A stretch of 64,000 nucleotides of DNA from CAVSRC01 sp963732845 (GTDB lineage: Bacteria; Pseudomonadota; Alphaproteobacteria; Rhizobiales; Kaistiaceae), in assembly GCA_963732845.1 (NCBI GenBank), contig CAVTBE010000017.1, forward strand, positions 124,001 through 188,000. Reading direction: 5' to 3'. The notes beneath the pieces are model-generated. The model saw only the letters and a program-made list of their open reading frames with translations. It was not told the origin of the DNA and did no database searches. Below are positions 43,603 through 52,778 of the stretch, piece by piece. The position numbers and the translations under genes are program-made. Position 1 is the first letter of the stretch, and each line of letters starts with the position of its first letter.

Positions 43603-44427
43603 TCAGCATTTCGGCGTCGGCAGCATCTCCAGATGGGTCAGTTGGCCGTTGAGGGCAAACTTGCCGTAGTCGATGCGGAGCTTGCGGCCGATGCCGTTGG
43701 CATAGAGCACGAAGGAGGTCACGTAGCTCGGCGCGTCGTCGGTGCCGCTGCCCTTCTCGAAATAGCTCAGCGTCACCGGCCAGTGCGGCAGTCCGGCGAA
43801 GCCCGCCGCGCCGACCAGCGTCTCCTCGCCGAAATCGTCGGGCGCCGACGACGCCTTGCCGATGACGGCCGCGGTGGCATAGACGATTTCGCCATCCTGC
43901 GAGCCGTCGAACACGTCCATGGCGAGGAAGTGCTGGCCCGCCGCCGCCGCCGCCAGGACGCGTATCAGCTGTGCGGTGGGAAACACCACGTCGCCGCCAA
44001 GCGTGAAGCTCTTCTTGTCGGGCTTGGTCAGCTTGACCGTGATGCCGTCGGCGCCGCGCACCGCCACGCCGGCGGGATGCTCGGCCAGCTCATCGTTGAC
44101 ATAGACCTCGTTGGTAAATTCGAAGCGGCCGTTATCGCTCTCCACCGTGTCGGTGCGCGCATCGGTGGTCTGGGCGTTGCCGTCGGCATCCTCGCCTTCG
44201 GTGAGGATGCGCATCTTGCTCTTGTAGCCGCTGCATGCGGCACCGACGAATTCCACCGCCATCCGGCCGCTGACGGTGGCGGCCGGCGCCACTTCGCCGC
44301 TGTCGTCGATGGTCAGCTCGTAGACCGCACGATAGGAGGCAAGCTCCGCCGTCTGCCCCCAGGCGGCCGCAGCCGCGAGCGGGAGGCTGGCAACACCGAC
44401 GAGCCAGACAGCCGACCTGAATCGCAT
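43603..44427 (-). CDS. eipB: EipB-family periplasmic envelope protein (DUF1849)
   Basis: A 274-residue exported protein. A signal peptide (residues 1-25, ending AAWGQTA) is followed by a beta-rich domain starting ELASYRAVYELTIDDSGEVA, with GRMAVEFVGAACSGYKSKMR and a C-terminal Cys (LPTPKC). The two cysteines could form the disulfide described for EipB. In Brucella, EipB maintains cell-envelope integrity as a beta-spiral periplasmic protein. It is divergent from the ridA-like gene, and 83 bases separate the two starts. Confidence 0.85.
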   Translation of the reverse strand: MRFRSAVWLVGVASLPLAAAAAWGQTAELASYRAVYELTIDDSGEVAPAATVSGRMAVEFVGAACSGYKSKMRILTEGEDADGNAQTTDARTDTVESDNGRFEFTNEVYVNDELAEHPAGVAVRGADGITVKLTKPDKKSFTLGGDVVFPTAQLIRVLAAAAAGQHFLAMDVFDGSQDGEIVYATAAVIGKASSAPDDFGEETLVGAAGFAGLPHWPVTLSYFEKGSGTDDAPSYVTSFVLYANGIGRKLRIDYGKFALNGQLTHLEMLPTPKC

Positions 44428-44510
44428 GTGGCGTGTTCCAAGGTTCTTGCGTCGCCCCGGATTCTGCGCGACTAGATCGGCCACATCAGGGCAAGCGGAA
44501 GGGAAAAGCA

Positions 44511-44975
44511 ATGGCCGAAACTGCCGAGACCCGGCTAGCAGCGCTGGGCGTCGATCTGCCGGAGCCGCCGGTGCCGGCGGCAAGCTACGTGCCGACGCTC
44601 GCCACCGGTCAGCTTCTCTTCGTTTCCGGCCAGATTTCCAGCCTGCCCGGCGGCGAAAAACACACCGGCAAGCTCGGCCGCGAGCTGAGCGTCGAGGACG
44701 GCCAGAAGGCGGCGCGCATCTGCGCCATCAACATCCTCGCCAACCTCAAGGCGGCGCTGGGCGATCTGGACAAGGTCAGGCGCATCGTCAAGCTGACCGG
44801 CTTCGTCAACTGCACGCCCGATTTCACCGACCCGCACCGGGTCATCAACGGCTGCTCCGACTTCCTCATCGAGGTGCTCGGCGAGCGCGGCAAGCATTCC
44901 CGCTCGGCAGTCGGCGTGGCAACCCTGCCGCTCGGCGTCGCCGTCGAGGTCGAAGCCATCGTCGAGGTCGCCTGA
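44511..44975 (+). CDS. RidA-family protein (YjgF-like)
   Basis: A 154-residue Rid protein. YVPTLATGQLLFVSGQISSL is the N-terminal signature, RICAINILANLKAALGDLDK the helix, and CSDFLIEVLGERGKHSRSAV then GVATLPLGVAVEVEAIVEVA ends the fold. ATG 44,511 gives the family start MAETAETRLAALGVDLP, and an AAGGGAAAAG site precedes it. Longer than archetypal RidA, as in the subgroup found in Rhizobiales. Probably co-transcribed with the phosphodiesterase gene 48 bases on. Confidence 0.87.
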   Translation: MAETAETRLAALGVDLPEPPVPAASYVPTLATGQLLFVSGQISSLPGGEKHTGKLGRELSVEDGQKAARICAINILANLKAALGDLDKVRRIVKLTGFVNCTPDFTDPHRVINGCSDFLIEVLGERGKHSRSAVGVATLPLGVAVEVEAIVEVA

Positions 44976-45023
44976 CGGCGCGACCCCGCTTCAAGAGTGC
45001 GGATCCCCAAGGGTGCGAGATCG

Positions 45024-45779
45024 ATGTCCGAGTTCGGCTGGCTGACGGCAAGGCCGATCGCGCATCGGGGCTATCACGACCGCTCCGCCCGCCGTATCGA
45101 GAACACCCTGCCGGCGGCCGAGGCGGCCATCGCCCACGATTTCGCCATCGAATGCGACCTTCAGCCGACCGCCGACGGCCGTATCGTCGTCTTCCACGAC
45201 GATCGCCTTGACCGGCTGGCCGAGGCGGAGGGGCCGGTGAGCGCGCTGAGCCTGGCCGACCTGCGTCGCGTCCGCCTGCGCGACAGCGATGCCGGCATTC
45301 CCACGCTCGAGGAGCTGCTCGATCTGGTCGACGGGCGGGTGCCGCTGGTCATCGAGCTGAAAAGCCAGTGGAACGGCGACCGCCGCCTGGAAAAGGCCGT
45401 GGCGCCGATCCTGTCGGATTACTCCGGCCCGGCGGCGGTCATGTCCTTCGACCCCATGTCGATGGTGGCCATGCGGCGGCTGGCGCCGACCCTGCCGCGC
45501 GGCATGATCGGCGACGACTTCCGCGACGGCGAATGGGGCAACTTCCCCTGGCCAAAACGCTTCGCGCTGCGCCATCTCTTCGCCGCGGCGCTGGTCTGGC
45601 CGCATTTCGTCTCCTTCGGCATCCGTGCGCTGCCCGCCAGCGCGCCCCTGATGCTGCGCCATGTCGGCGTTCCGCTGATCTGCTGGACGGTGCGTACGCC
45701 GGCCCAGTGGGAGAAGGCGCGGCAATACACCGACCAGATCACCTTCGAGGGCTTCGACCCGGACGCGCCACCGGCGTGA
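45024..45779 (+). CDS. Glycerophosphodiester phosphodiesterase
   Basis: A 251-residue TIM-barrel enzyme that hydrolyses deacylated phospholipids to glycerol 3-phosphate and an alcohol. The catalytic His and metal site are in RPIAHRGYHD, followed by IENTLPAAEAAIAHDFAIEC and DGRIVVFHDDRLDRL with the second His. VPLVIELKSQW is the acid/metal Glu stretch. No signal peptide is seen, so it is cytoplasmic. ATG 45,024 (MSEFGWLTARPI) is chosen over 44,997. Confidence 0.9.
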   Translation: MSEFGWLTARPIAHRGYHDRSARRIENTLPAAEAAIAHDFAIECDLQPTADGRIVVFHDDRLDRLAEAEGPVSALSLADLRRVRLRDSDAGIPTLEELLDLVDGRVPLVIELKSQWNGDRRLEKAVAPILSDYSGPAAVMSFDPMSMVAMRRLAPTLPRGMIGDDFRDGEWGNFPWPKRFALRHLFAAALVWPHFVSFGIRALPASAPLMLRHVGVPLICWTVRTPAQWEKARQYTDQITFEGFDPDAPPA

Positions 45780-45855
45780 CGGTCCGCGACTTGCACCGAC
45801 CCGCAGCGCCTCTAGATTCCTCTGGTGTCTCCGCTCGCAATCGATCGATACGGTC

Positions 45856-47031
45856 TTGACCGCGACCAGCCCACCGCAAGCCACCTTCCGCGTCCTGTCC
45901 TCGCTCGGCGACATCGCCCGCGACGACTGGGATGCCTGCGCCAATCCGGCCGGCGAGCCCTATAACCCGTTCCTGGCACACGATTTTCTATGGTCGCTGG
46001 AGGAATCCGGCGCCGCCACCCGCAAGACCGGCTGGCTCGGCCAGCATCTCCTGCTCGACGGCGCCGACGGCAGGCCGGCCGCGGTCATGCCCTGCTACCT
46101 GAAAAGCCACTCCATGGGCGAATACGTCTTCGACCATGGCTGGGCCGACGCCTATGAGCGCGCCGGCGGGCGCTACTACCCGAAGCTGCAGGCCGCCGTC
46201 CCCTTCACGCCGGTGACCGGCCGGCGGCTACTGGTCAGGCCCGGCGACGATGCCGACCAGAACCGCGCCCTGCTGGCGGCAGCCGGCGCCACGCTGACGG
46301 CCAAGATCGGCGCCTCCTCGCTGCACGTCACCTTCGCCACCGAGGCCGAACAGCAATTGCTCGCCGAATCCGGCTATCTGGCGCGCACCGACCAGCAGTT
46401 CCACTTCGTCAACGAGGGCTACCGCGATTTCGACGACTTCCTCGACGCGCTCGCCTCGCGCAAGCGCAAGGCGATCCGCCGTGAGCGCCGCGACGCGCTC
46501 GCCGGCGGCCTCGAGGTCGTCCACCTGACCGGCAAGGCCATCACCGAGGACGCCTGGGATTCCTTCTTCCACTTCTACATGGACACCGGCTCGCGCAAAT
46601 GGGGCCGGCCCTATCTCAACCGCCGCTTCTTCTCGCTGATCGGCGAGCGCATGGCCGAGCGCATCCTGCTCATCTTTGCGATGCGCCATGGGGCACCGAT
46701 CGCCGGCGCGCTCAATTTCATCGGCTCCGACACCCTTTACGGCCGCTACTGGGGCACCACCGCCGACCAGCCCTTCCTGCATTTCGAGCTTTGCTACTAT
46801 CAGGCGATCGACTGGGGCATCGCCCACGGCCTCAAGCTGGTCGAGGCCGGCGCCCAGGGCGAGCACAAGCTGGCCCGCGGCTACCGGCCGATGACCACCC
46901 GGTCGGCCCACTGGATCGCCGATCCCGGTTTCCGCAAGGCGGTCGCCGACTACCTTGCCCGCGAGCGGCATCAGGTCGCCCGCGACCAGGAGGCCCTTGC
47001 CGAATACCTGCCGTTCCGCGAAAACGTCTGA
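45856..47031 (+). CDS. FemAB/GNAT-like protein (DUF482, COG3146)
   Basis: A 391-residue protein of two GNAT-like lobes. PYNPFLAHDFLWSLEESGAA, YVFDHGWADAYERAGGRYYP and RKRKAIRRERRDALAGGLEV are signatures of this uncharacterised family, often annotated as a peptidogalycan-type transferase. The C-terminus has VEAGAQGEHKLARGYRPMTT. No ATG fits the N-terminus, so the start is the TTG at 45,856. It is followed 15 bases later by the HIT gene and probably shares its transcript. Confidence 0.83.
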   Translation: MTATSPPQATFRVLSSLGDIARDDWDACANPAGEPYNPFLAHDFLWSLEESGAATRKTGWLGQHLLLDGADGRPAAVMPCYLKSHSMGEYVFDHGWADAYERAGGRYYPKLQAAVPFTPVTGRRLLVRPGDDADQNRALLAAAGATLTAKIGASSLHVTFATEAEQQLLAESGYLARTDQQFHFVNEGYRDFDDFLDALASRKRKAIRRERRDALAGGLEVVHLTGKAITEDAWDSFFHFYMDTGSRKWGRPYLNRRFFSLIGERMAERILLIFAMRHGAPIAGALNFIGSDTLYGRYWGTTADQPFLHFELCYYQAIDWGIAHGLKLVEAGAQGEHKLARGYRPMTTRSAHWIADPGFRKAVADYLARERHQVARDQEALAEYLPFRENV

Positions 47032-47046
47032 CGGGAGGGCTGTGCG

Positions 47047-47472
47047 ATGACCGAGGCCTACGACGACAGCAACATCTTCGCGAAGATCCTGCGCGGCGAG
47101 ATTCCCTCGCACAAGGTCTACGAGGACGACCACACCTTTGCCTTCATGGACGTGATGCCGCAGGGCATCGGCCATGCGCTGGTGCTGCCCAAGGCGGCTT
47201 CGCGCAACCTGTTCGATGCCGATCCGGCCACCCTTGGCCGCCTGATGGAGACCGTGCAGAAGATCGCCCGCGCCGTGCAGGCGGCGTTCGAGGCGGATGG
47301 CGTCATGGTCATCCAGTACAACGAGGCACCGGCCGGCCAGTCCGTCTTCCACCTGCACGTCCACGTCATCCCGCGCTTCGCCGGCGTGCCGCTGAAGCCG
47401 CACACCGGCAAGATGGAGGACCCGCAGGTGCTAGCGACCAACGCCGAGAAGGTCCGCCGCGCGCTAGGCTAG
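47047..47472 (+). CDS. HIT-family hydrolase
   Basis: A 141-residue histidine-triad nucleotide hydrolase. NIFAKILRGEIPSHKVYEDD is the N-terminal signature and SVFHLHVHVIPR the catalytic HxHxH motif. Members hydrolyse AMP-linked substrates such as nucleoside phosphoramidates. Start 47,047 is ATG with a GGAGGG site. A bidirectional terminator follows. Confidence 0.93.
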   Translation: MTEAYDDSNIFAKILRGEIPSHKVYEDDHTFAFMDVMPQGIGHALVLPKAASRNLFDADPATLGRLMETVQKIARAVQAAFEADGVMVIQYNEAPAGQSVFHLHVHVIPRFAGVPLKPHTGKMEDPQVLATNAEKVRRALG

Positions 47473-47510
47473 GCGGCTGCGGCTTCGCGAAGGGCATGCG
47501 CGAATAAAGA

Positions 47511-47534
47511 AAGGGCGGCCCGCGAGCCGCCCTT
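47511..47534. terminator. Bidirectional terminator between HIT and clpA
   Basis: Stem AAGGGCGGC/GCCGCCCTT with loop CCGCGA, flanked by AAAGA on the left and TTTCG on the right, so it can end transcripts from both convergent genes. Confidence 0.8.
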
Positions 47535-47560
47535 TTCGAATTCCTGCCGTGCTCGATGGT

Positions 47561-50014
47561 TCAGCCGGTCTTCAGCGGCACCTTGGGCACCAGGCCGCGC
47601 TTGCCGCCTGCACCGCCGCCACCGCCATTGGGCGGGTTGTTGTCCGTCGGCGGCGAGGTCTTCTTGGCAGCAGCCGGCTTGCGGCGGCGCGGCGCCCGGG
47701 CCTTTCGCGGCGTCGGCTCGGGCTTGGGCGTTACCGGCCCGTCCTCGATTGCCTCGAGGTTGAGCCCGCTGCCGTCCTCCTTGACGGCGACCTTGACGGT
47801 GCCGCCCTTCTTCAACTTGCCGAACAGCACTTCCTCGGCCAGCGGCTGCTTGATGTGCTCCTGGATGATGCGGCCGAGCGGGCGCGCGCCCATACGGCTG
47901 TCATAGCCCTTCTCGGCGAGCCACTTCACCGCGTCCTCGGTCAGGTCGAAGGTGACGCCGCGGTCGGCGAGCTGCGCCTCGAGCTGCAGGACGAACTTCT
48001 GCACGACCTGATTGACGATCTCGGGCGGCAGGTTGGCGAACGGCACGATGGCGTCGAGCCGATTGCGGAACTCCGGCGCGAACAGCCGGTTGATCGCCTC
48101 CATGTCGTCGCCTTCGCGCACCGAATTGGCGAAGCCGATGGCTGACTTGGCAAGGTCGGCGGCGCCCGCATTGGTCGTCATGATCAGGATGACGTTGCGG
48201 AAATCGACCTGCTTGCCGTTGTGGTCGGTCAGCTTGCCGTGGTCCATCACCTGTAGAAGGATGTTGAACAGGTCGGGATGGGCCTTCTCGATCTCGTCGA
48301 GCAGCAGCACGCAGTGCGGATGCTGGTCGACGCCGTCGGTCAACAGGCCGCCCTGGTCGAAGCCGACATAGCCGGGCGGCGCACCGATCAGCCGCGAGAC
48401 GGTATGGCGCTCCATGTATTCCGACATGTCGAAGCGTATCAGCTCGACGCCGAGCGCCGAGGCAAGCTGGCGGGCGACCTCGGTCTTGCCGACGCCGGTC
48501 GGACCCGAGAACAGATAGCAGCCGATCGGCTTCTCCGGCTCGCGCAGGCCCGCCCGGGCGAGCTTGATGGCCGACGAGATCTTCTCGATCGCCTTGTCCT
48601 GACCGTAGACCACCGTGCGCAGCGTATCGTTGAGATGCTGAAGCACCACGGCATCGTCCTTCGACACGGTCTTCGGCGGAATCCGCGCCATGGTGGCGAT
48701 GGTGTCCTCGATCTCCTTGACGCCGATGGTCTTGCGCCGCTTCGATTCCGGCACCAGCATCTGTGAGGCGCCGGTCTCGTCGATGACGTCGATCGCCTTG
48801 TCGGGCAGCTTGCGGTCGTTGATGTAGCGCGACGACAGCTCGACCGCGCTCTTGATGGCATCGCTGGTGTAGCGGACGCGGTGATATTCCTCGAAATAGG
48901 GCTTGAGGCCCTTGAGGATCTCGATGGCGTCGGGGATCGACGGCTCGGCGATGTCGATCTTCTGGAAGCGGCGGACCAGCGCCCGGTCCTTCTCGAAGAA
49001 CTGGCGGTATTCCTTGTAGGTGGTCGAGCCGATGCAGCGGATGGTGCCCGAAGCCAGCGCCGGCTTGAGCAGGTTCGACGCATCCATGGCGCCGCCGGAC
49101 GTGGCGCCGGCGCCGATCACCGTGTGGATCTCGTCGATGAACATGATCGCGCCGGGGAACTCCTCGATCTCCTTGATCACCTGCTTGAGGCGCTCCTCGA
49201 AATCGCCGCGATAGCGGGTGCCGGCGAGCAGCGTGCCCATGTCGAGGGCGAAAACCGTCGACTTGGCCAGCACCTCGGGCACCTCGCCCTCGACGATGCG
49301 CTTGGCCAGCCCTTCGGCGATTGCCGTCTTGCCGACGCCGGGATCGCCGACGAAGAGCGGGTTGTTCTTCTGCCGGCGGCAGAGGATCTGGATGGTGCGG
49401 CTGATCTCCTGTTCGCGGCCGATCAGCGGGTCGATGCGGCCCTTGCGCGCCTTTTCGTTGAGGTTGATGCAATAGGCATCGAGCGCATCGGCCTTCTTCT
49501 TCGCCTCGTCGCGTCCTTCGACCGTCGCCGCGTCGTCGTCGACGCCGCGCACCGGCCGCGACTCCGACATGCCGGCGCGCTTGGCGATGCCATGGCTGAT
49601 ATAGTTGACCGCGTCGTAGCGGGTCATCTCCTGCTCCTGCAGGAAATAGGCGGCATGGCTCTCGCGCTCGGCGAAGATGGCGACCAGCACATTGGCGCCG
49701 GTGACTTCTTCGCGACCCGACGACTGCACATGAATGACGGCGCGCTGGATGACACGCTGGAAGCCCGCGGTGGGCTTGGAATCCTCGCCCGATCCGGTCG
49801 CCAGGTTGGCCAGCTCCGTATCGATGTATTCGATCAGGCTGCGGCGCAGCACATCAAGATCGACGTTGCACGCACGCATCACCGCCGCGGCGTCCTGATC
49901 GTCGATCAGCGCCAGCAGCAGGTGCTCCAGCGTGGCGTATTCCTGGTGGCGCTCGCCGGCGAGCGCCAGCGCCTGATGGAGGGCCTTCTCAAGACTGCGG
50001 GAGAATGACGGCAC
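47561..50014 (-). CDS. clpA: ATP-dependent Clp protease ATP-binding subunit ClpA
   Basis: An 817-residue AAA+ unfoldase that feeds substrates to ClpP. The N-domain (LEKALHQALALAGERHQEYA) receives ClpS. The first AAA module has GDPGVGKTAIAEGLAKRI and the second GPTGVGKTEVARQLASALGV, and the ClpP-docking loop region follows. The last 70 residues are an unusual Ala/Pro/Lys/Gly-rich tail (SPPTDNNPPNGGGGGAGG) absent from E. coli ClpA. It lies 9 bases after clpS on the same strand. Confidence 0.95.
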   Translation of the reverse strand: MPSFSRSLEKALHQALALAGERHQEYATLEHLLLALIDDQDAAAVMRACNVDLDVLRRSLIEYIDTELANLATGSGEDSKPTAGFQRVIQRAVIHVQSSGREEVTGANVLVAIFAERESHAAYFLQEQEMTRYDAVNYISHGIAKRAGMSESRPVRGVDDDAATVEGRDEAKKKADALDAYCINLNEKARKGRIDPLIGREQEISRTIQILCRRQKNNPLFVGDPGVGKTAIAEGLAKRIVEGEVPEVLAKSTVFALDMGTLLAGTRYRGDFEERLKQVIKEIEEFPGAIMFIDEIHTVIGAGATSGGAMDASNLLKPALASGTIRCIGSTTYKEYRQFFEKDRALVRRFQKIDIAEPSIPDAIEILKGLKPYFEEYHRVRYTSDAIKSAVELSSRYINDRKLPDKAIDVIDETGASQMLVPESKRRKTIGVKEIEDTIATMARIPPKTVSKDDAVVLQHLNDTLRTVVYGQDKAIEKISSAIKLARAGLREPEKPIGCYLFSGPTGVGKTEVARQLASALGVELIRFDMSEYMERHTVSRLIGAPPGYVGFDQGGLLTDGVDQHPHCVLLLDEIEKAHPDLFNILLQVMDHGKLTDHNGKQVDFRNVILIMTTNAGAADLAKSAIGFANSVREGDDMEAINRLFAPEFRNRLDAIVPFANLPPEIVNQVVQKFVLQLEAQLADRGVTFDLTEDAVKWLAEKGYDSRMGARPLGRIIQEHIKQPLAEEVLFGKLKKGGTVKVAVKEDGSGLNLEAIEDGPVTPKPEPTPRKARAPRRRKPAAAKKTSPPTDNNPPNGGGGGAGGKRGLVPKVPLKTG

Positions 50015-50023
50015 CTGACGACC

Positions 50024-50359
50024 TCACTTCTTTTCCATCACGCATTGTAGCGGATGCTGATGCTTGCGTGCGAAATCCATCACCTGGGTCACCTTGGTCT
50101 CGGCGATTTCGTAGGTATAGATACCGCACTCCCCGACCCCATGCTGATGCACGTGCAGCATGATCTGGGTCGCTTCCTCCCGCCCCTTCTGAAAGAACCT
50201 CTCCAACACGTGCACGACGAACTCCATTGGCGTGTAGTCGTCGTTGAGGATCAGCACCCGATACAGACTCGGCCGCTTGGTCTTTGGCCGGGTCTTGGCG
50301 ACAATGTTTGTACCTGCGTCGCCACCGTTGAAATCGGGCCGACGATTCTGGTTGCTCAT
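50024..50359 (-). CDS. clpS: Clp protease adaptor ClpS
   Basis: A 111-residue N-end rule adaptor that delivers substrates with bulky N-terminal residues to ClpA. PSLYRVLILNDDYTPMEFVV holds the Asn/Asp binding-pocket residues, HQHGVGECGIYTYEIAETKV the His of the pocket. ATG 50,359 (MSNQNRRPDF) is chosen; the upstream extension to 50,620 is not family-like and contains the phasin terminator. Cotranscribed with clpA. Confidence 0.94.
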   Translation of the reverse strand: MSNQNRRPDFNGGDAGTNIVAKTRPKTKRPSLYRVLILNDDYTPMEFVVHVLERFFQKGREEATQIMLHVHQHGVGECGIYTYEIAETKVTQVMDFARKHQHPLQCVMEKK

Positions 50360-50558
50360 TTCGCGTCCGACTGTGGGTATTCTCGACCGGAATCCTGCCG
50401 ACAAACCGCGCACGCCGTCAACGATCAAATTGCCGTCAACCGGCGGGCGCATTCCTGGGATCCGACCGTCGGACGAAAACAGGGGAACGTCCGATATGTA
50501 GGTCGGAAACCGGCCTTGTGAAGCCGCTGGCGGAAACGACCGCCCGGCGAGGGGCAAC

Positions 50559-50586
50559 AAAAAGGCCCGGCGTCGCCGCCGGGCCT
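50559..50586 (-). terminator. Terminator of the phasin gene
   Basis: Long stem AAAAGGCCCGGCG/CGCCGGGCCTTTT with A/T runs on both sides, 43 bases past the phasin stop. On the minus strand it ends in a T run, as needed for phasin. Confidence 0.85.
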
Positions 50587-50628
50587 TTTTCCGCGTCACA
50601 CTTCGGGGGCTCTCCCCCATGCGTGCGC

Positions 50629-50955
50629 CTATTTTCCCATCTTGCCGAAGAAAGCCTCGTAGGGCTGATAGGCGCTCTTGGCCATATCGGCGACGATTTC
50701 GCCCATGCGGGTCATCTGTCCGACATAATCCTCGTAAGCGGTACGGACGATCTCCGACTGCACCTCAACCGCCTTGTCGAGGCTCTTGGCCGAAAACAGC
50801 CGTTCGACGGCCACACCGCTGGCGTCGAAGCTGCGTTTGGAATAGTCCACGGCCTCAACTGCCATAGCCTGCATGCCCTTGGTCACCGCGTCGGCGCTTT
50901 TCAGCACCGCATCGATGTTGTCCTTGCCGAAACCCTGAATGTCGAAGGCGCTCAT
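50629..50955 (-). CDS. Phasin-family protein
   Basis: A 108-residue amphipathic helical protein of the phasin_2 family, coating polyhydroxyalkanoate granules. MSAFDIQGFGKDNIDAVLKS and EAVDYSKRSFDASGVAVERL followed by YEDYVGQMTRMGEIVADMAK are typical. ATG 50,955 is the family start. Two TGCACTGCA-type operators lie upstream, and a strong terminator follows, so this is a regulated single-gene unit. It implies that the organism stores polyhydroxybutyrate. Confidence 0.9.
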   Translation of the reverse strand: MSAFDIQGFGKDNIDAVLKSADAVTKGMQAMAVEAVDYSKRSFDASGVAVERLFSAKSLDKAVEVQSEIVRTAYEDYVGQMTRMGEIVADMAKSAYQPYEAFFGKMGK

Positions 50956-51020
50956 TTTTCGCGTTTCCCACATCTTCGCCGCGCCGCACCGGCGGGGCAC
51001 CTCATCCGATGGGACGAATA

Positions 51021-51067
51021 TGTGCACTGCAACATAGGAGTCAAGGGGAAATTGTGCACTGCACAAT
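51021..51067. promoter_or_regulatory. Pair of TGCACTGCA-type operators upstream of phasin
   Basis: ATTGTGCACTGCACAAT at 51,051-51,067 is a palindrome broken only at its central base, and TGTGCACTGCAACATA at 51,021-51,036 is a second, poorer copy. This matches the TGC-GCA type of site bound by PhaR-like repressors before phasin genes. The remaining gap to 51,333 holds no gene and must contain the carboxypeptidase promoter. Confidence 0.65.
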
Positions 51068-51333
51068 GAGGATTTCCACATGTTCCGGCCCTGCGGCACA
51101 TTGTGACTTTACCGAACGGTAACGCCCCTTTCATATTGTGGGCACCGGTGACGCCTGCAACGGCAGGCATGGGACGAGGCCATCGGCTGGAATTTCGGGC
51201 TCACGGGCGCTTGAACGGCCGCAAGACAGGCGGTGCGCGTGCCAAAGGCTCGAAGACAACCGGCCGGTACAGGGCGGCTTCTGGAGAAATTTGCCGGCGG
51301 ACCTGCCCACGCCGGTGCGGGACGGGTTAACCT

Positions 51334-52728
51334 ATGATGATTCGATTCGGTGTGCGTGCGCGCGGGGCGATGGGACCGAGACTGATCGCAGCGGCATGTC
51401 TGGTCGCGGCGGCCGTGTGGGCCGTTCCGCAGACGGCTTCGGCTGCGCCGGATTCGGCGGTCATCGTCGACGCCAAGACCGGCAAGATCCTTTACTCGCA
51501 GGCTCCCGACTCCAAGCGCTATCCCGCCTCGCTCACCAAGATGATGACGCTCTACCTGCTCTTCGACTCGCTCGAAGCGCACAGGACGTCGCTCAATACC
51601 GGGATTGCCGTTTCGGCCCATTGCGCCGGCCAGGCCCCCTCCAAGCTCGGCCTCAAGCCCGGCCAGAGCATCAGCGCGCGGGACGCCATCCTGGCGCTGG
51701 TGACCAAATCGGCCAACGACGTCGCCTGCGCCATCGGCGAATATCTCGGCGGCACCGAATCCGTCTTCGCCACGAAGATGACCCAGAAGGCGCACGCGCT
51801 CGGCATGTCGCGCACCACCTTCCGCAACGCCTCCGGCCTGCCGAATCCCGGTCAGGTGACCACGGCCCGCGACATGGCCACGCTCGGCCGTGCGCTGCAG
51901 GAGCACCATCCGCAATACTTCTCCTACTTCTCCACCCCGAGCTTCGTCTGGAAGGGTCGCCGCATCGGCAATCACGACCGCCTGCTCGGTCGGGTGAACG
52001 GGGTCAACGGCATCAAGACGGGCTATACCCGCGCCTCCGGCTTCAACCTGGTCAGCTCGGTCACCCGCGGCAACCGGCAGATCGTCGGCGTCGTGCTCGG
52101 CGGCGAGACCAGCCGCTGGCGCGACAGCCACATGGCCAGCCTGATCGAAACCTATATCCCCCAGGCTTCGACCGGTTCCCGCACGGCCTTGGTTCCGGGC
52201 GCCACGACGGCGGTCGCCGCGATCGAACCCAAGGACCTGCCGCTGCCGCAGCCGCGTCCGCCCATCGCCGATGACAGCGCAACGGCATCGATCGCGCCGG
52301 CGGCCCCGGCGGTGGTGGATGTAGCCGCCACCGGACAGCCCGCGGGCTCCGACGGCATCGCCTCGCTGGTCGGCGCCAACTCGGTCTTCGCCCTCGCCGC
52401 GGTCGATCAGTCGGTCGATCAGGGCGACGCCTCGGGCGAGGACGACACCAGCGACACCGCAACTCCGGGCGTCGTCATCACCGGCTGGAAGATCCAGATT
52501 GCTGCCACGCCGACCCGCTCCTCGGCCGAGGACATGCTCGACCAGGCGCTGTCGAAGGCCGCCCCCGTGCTCGGCAAGGCCTCGCCCTACACCGAGCCGG
52601 TCGTCGTCAGTGGCAAGACCACGCTCTACCGCGCACGTTTCGCGGGATTTGCCAACAAGAACCAGGCGCGCGCCGCATGCGCCTACCTCTCCAGGCGAGA
52701 CTTCGATTGCCTGGCGATCAGTGACTGA
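51334..52728 (+). CDS. D-alanyl-D-alanine carboxypeptidase (PBP5/6 type) with SPOR domain
   Basis: A 464-residue penicillin-binding protein of low molecular mass that trims the terminal D-Ala of peptidoglycan stem peptides. A signal peptide runs to about residue 37 (TASAAPD). Active-site motifs are PASLTKMM (Ser/Lys), KSANDVA (SxN) and GIKTGYT (KTG). A Pro/Ala linker leads to a C-terminal SPOR domain (GWKIQIAATPTRSSAEDMLD ... FAGFANKNQARAACAYL), which would target it to denuded septal peptidoglycan. Confidence 0.92.
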   Translation: MMIRFGVRARGAMGPRLIAAACLVAAAVWAVPQTASAAPDSAVIVDAKTGKILYSQAPDSKRYPASLTKMMTLYLLFDSLEAHRTSLNTGIAVSAHCAGQAPSKLGLKPGQSISARDAILALVTKSANDVACAIGEYLGGTESVFATKMTQKAHALGMSRTTFRNASGLPNPGQVTTARDMATLGRALQEHHPQYFSYFSTPSFVWKGRRIGNHDRLLGRVNGVNGIKTGYTRASGFNLVSSVTRGNRQIVGVVLGGETSRWRDSHMASLIETYIPQASTGSRTALVPGATTAVAAIEPKDLPLPQPRPPIADDSATASIAPAAPAVVDVAATGQPAGSDGIASLVGANSVFALAAVDQSVDQGDASGEDDTSDTATPGVVITGWKIQIAATPTRSSAEDMLDQALSKAAPVLGKASPYTEPVVVSGKTTLYRARFAGFANKNQARAACAYLSRRDFDCLAISD

Positions 52729-52778
52729 CAGGGTACCAGCGTCCGCAAGGGGTCCTATTGTGTACGGAGTAGCGGGAC

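Noticed and set aside
52743..52755. Third copy of the 90-bp repeat
   Set aside because: Only about 13 bases (inverted) match the repeat core, too short to count.
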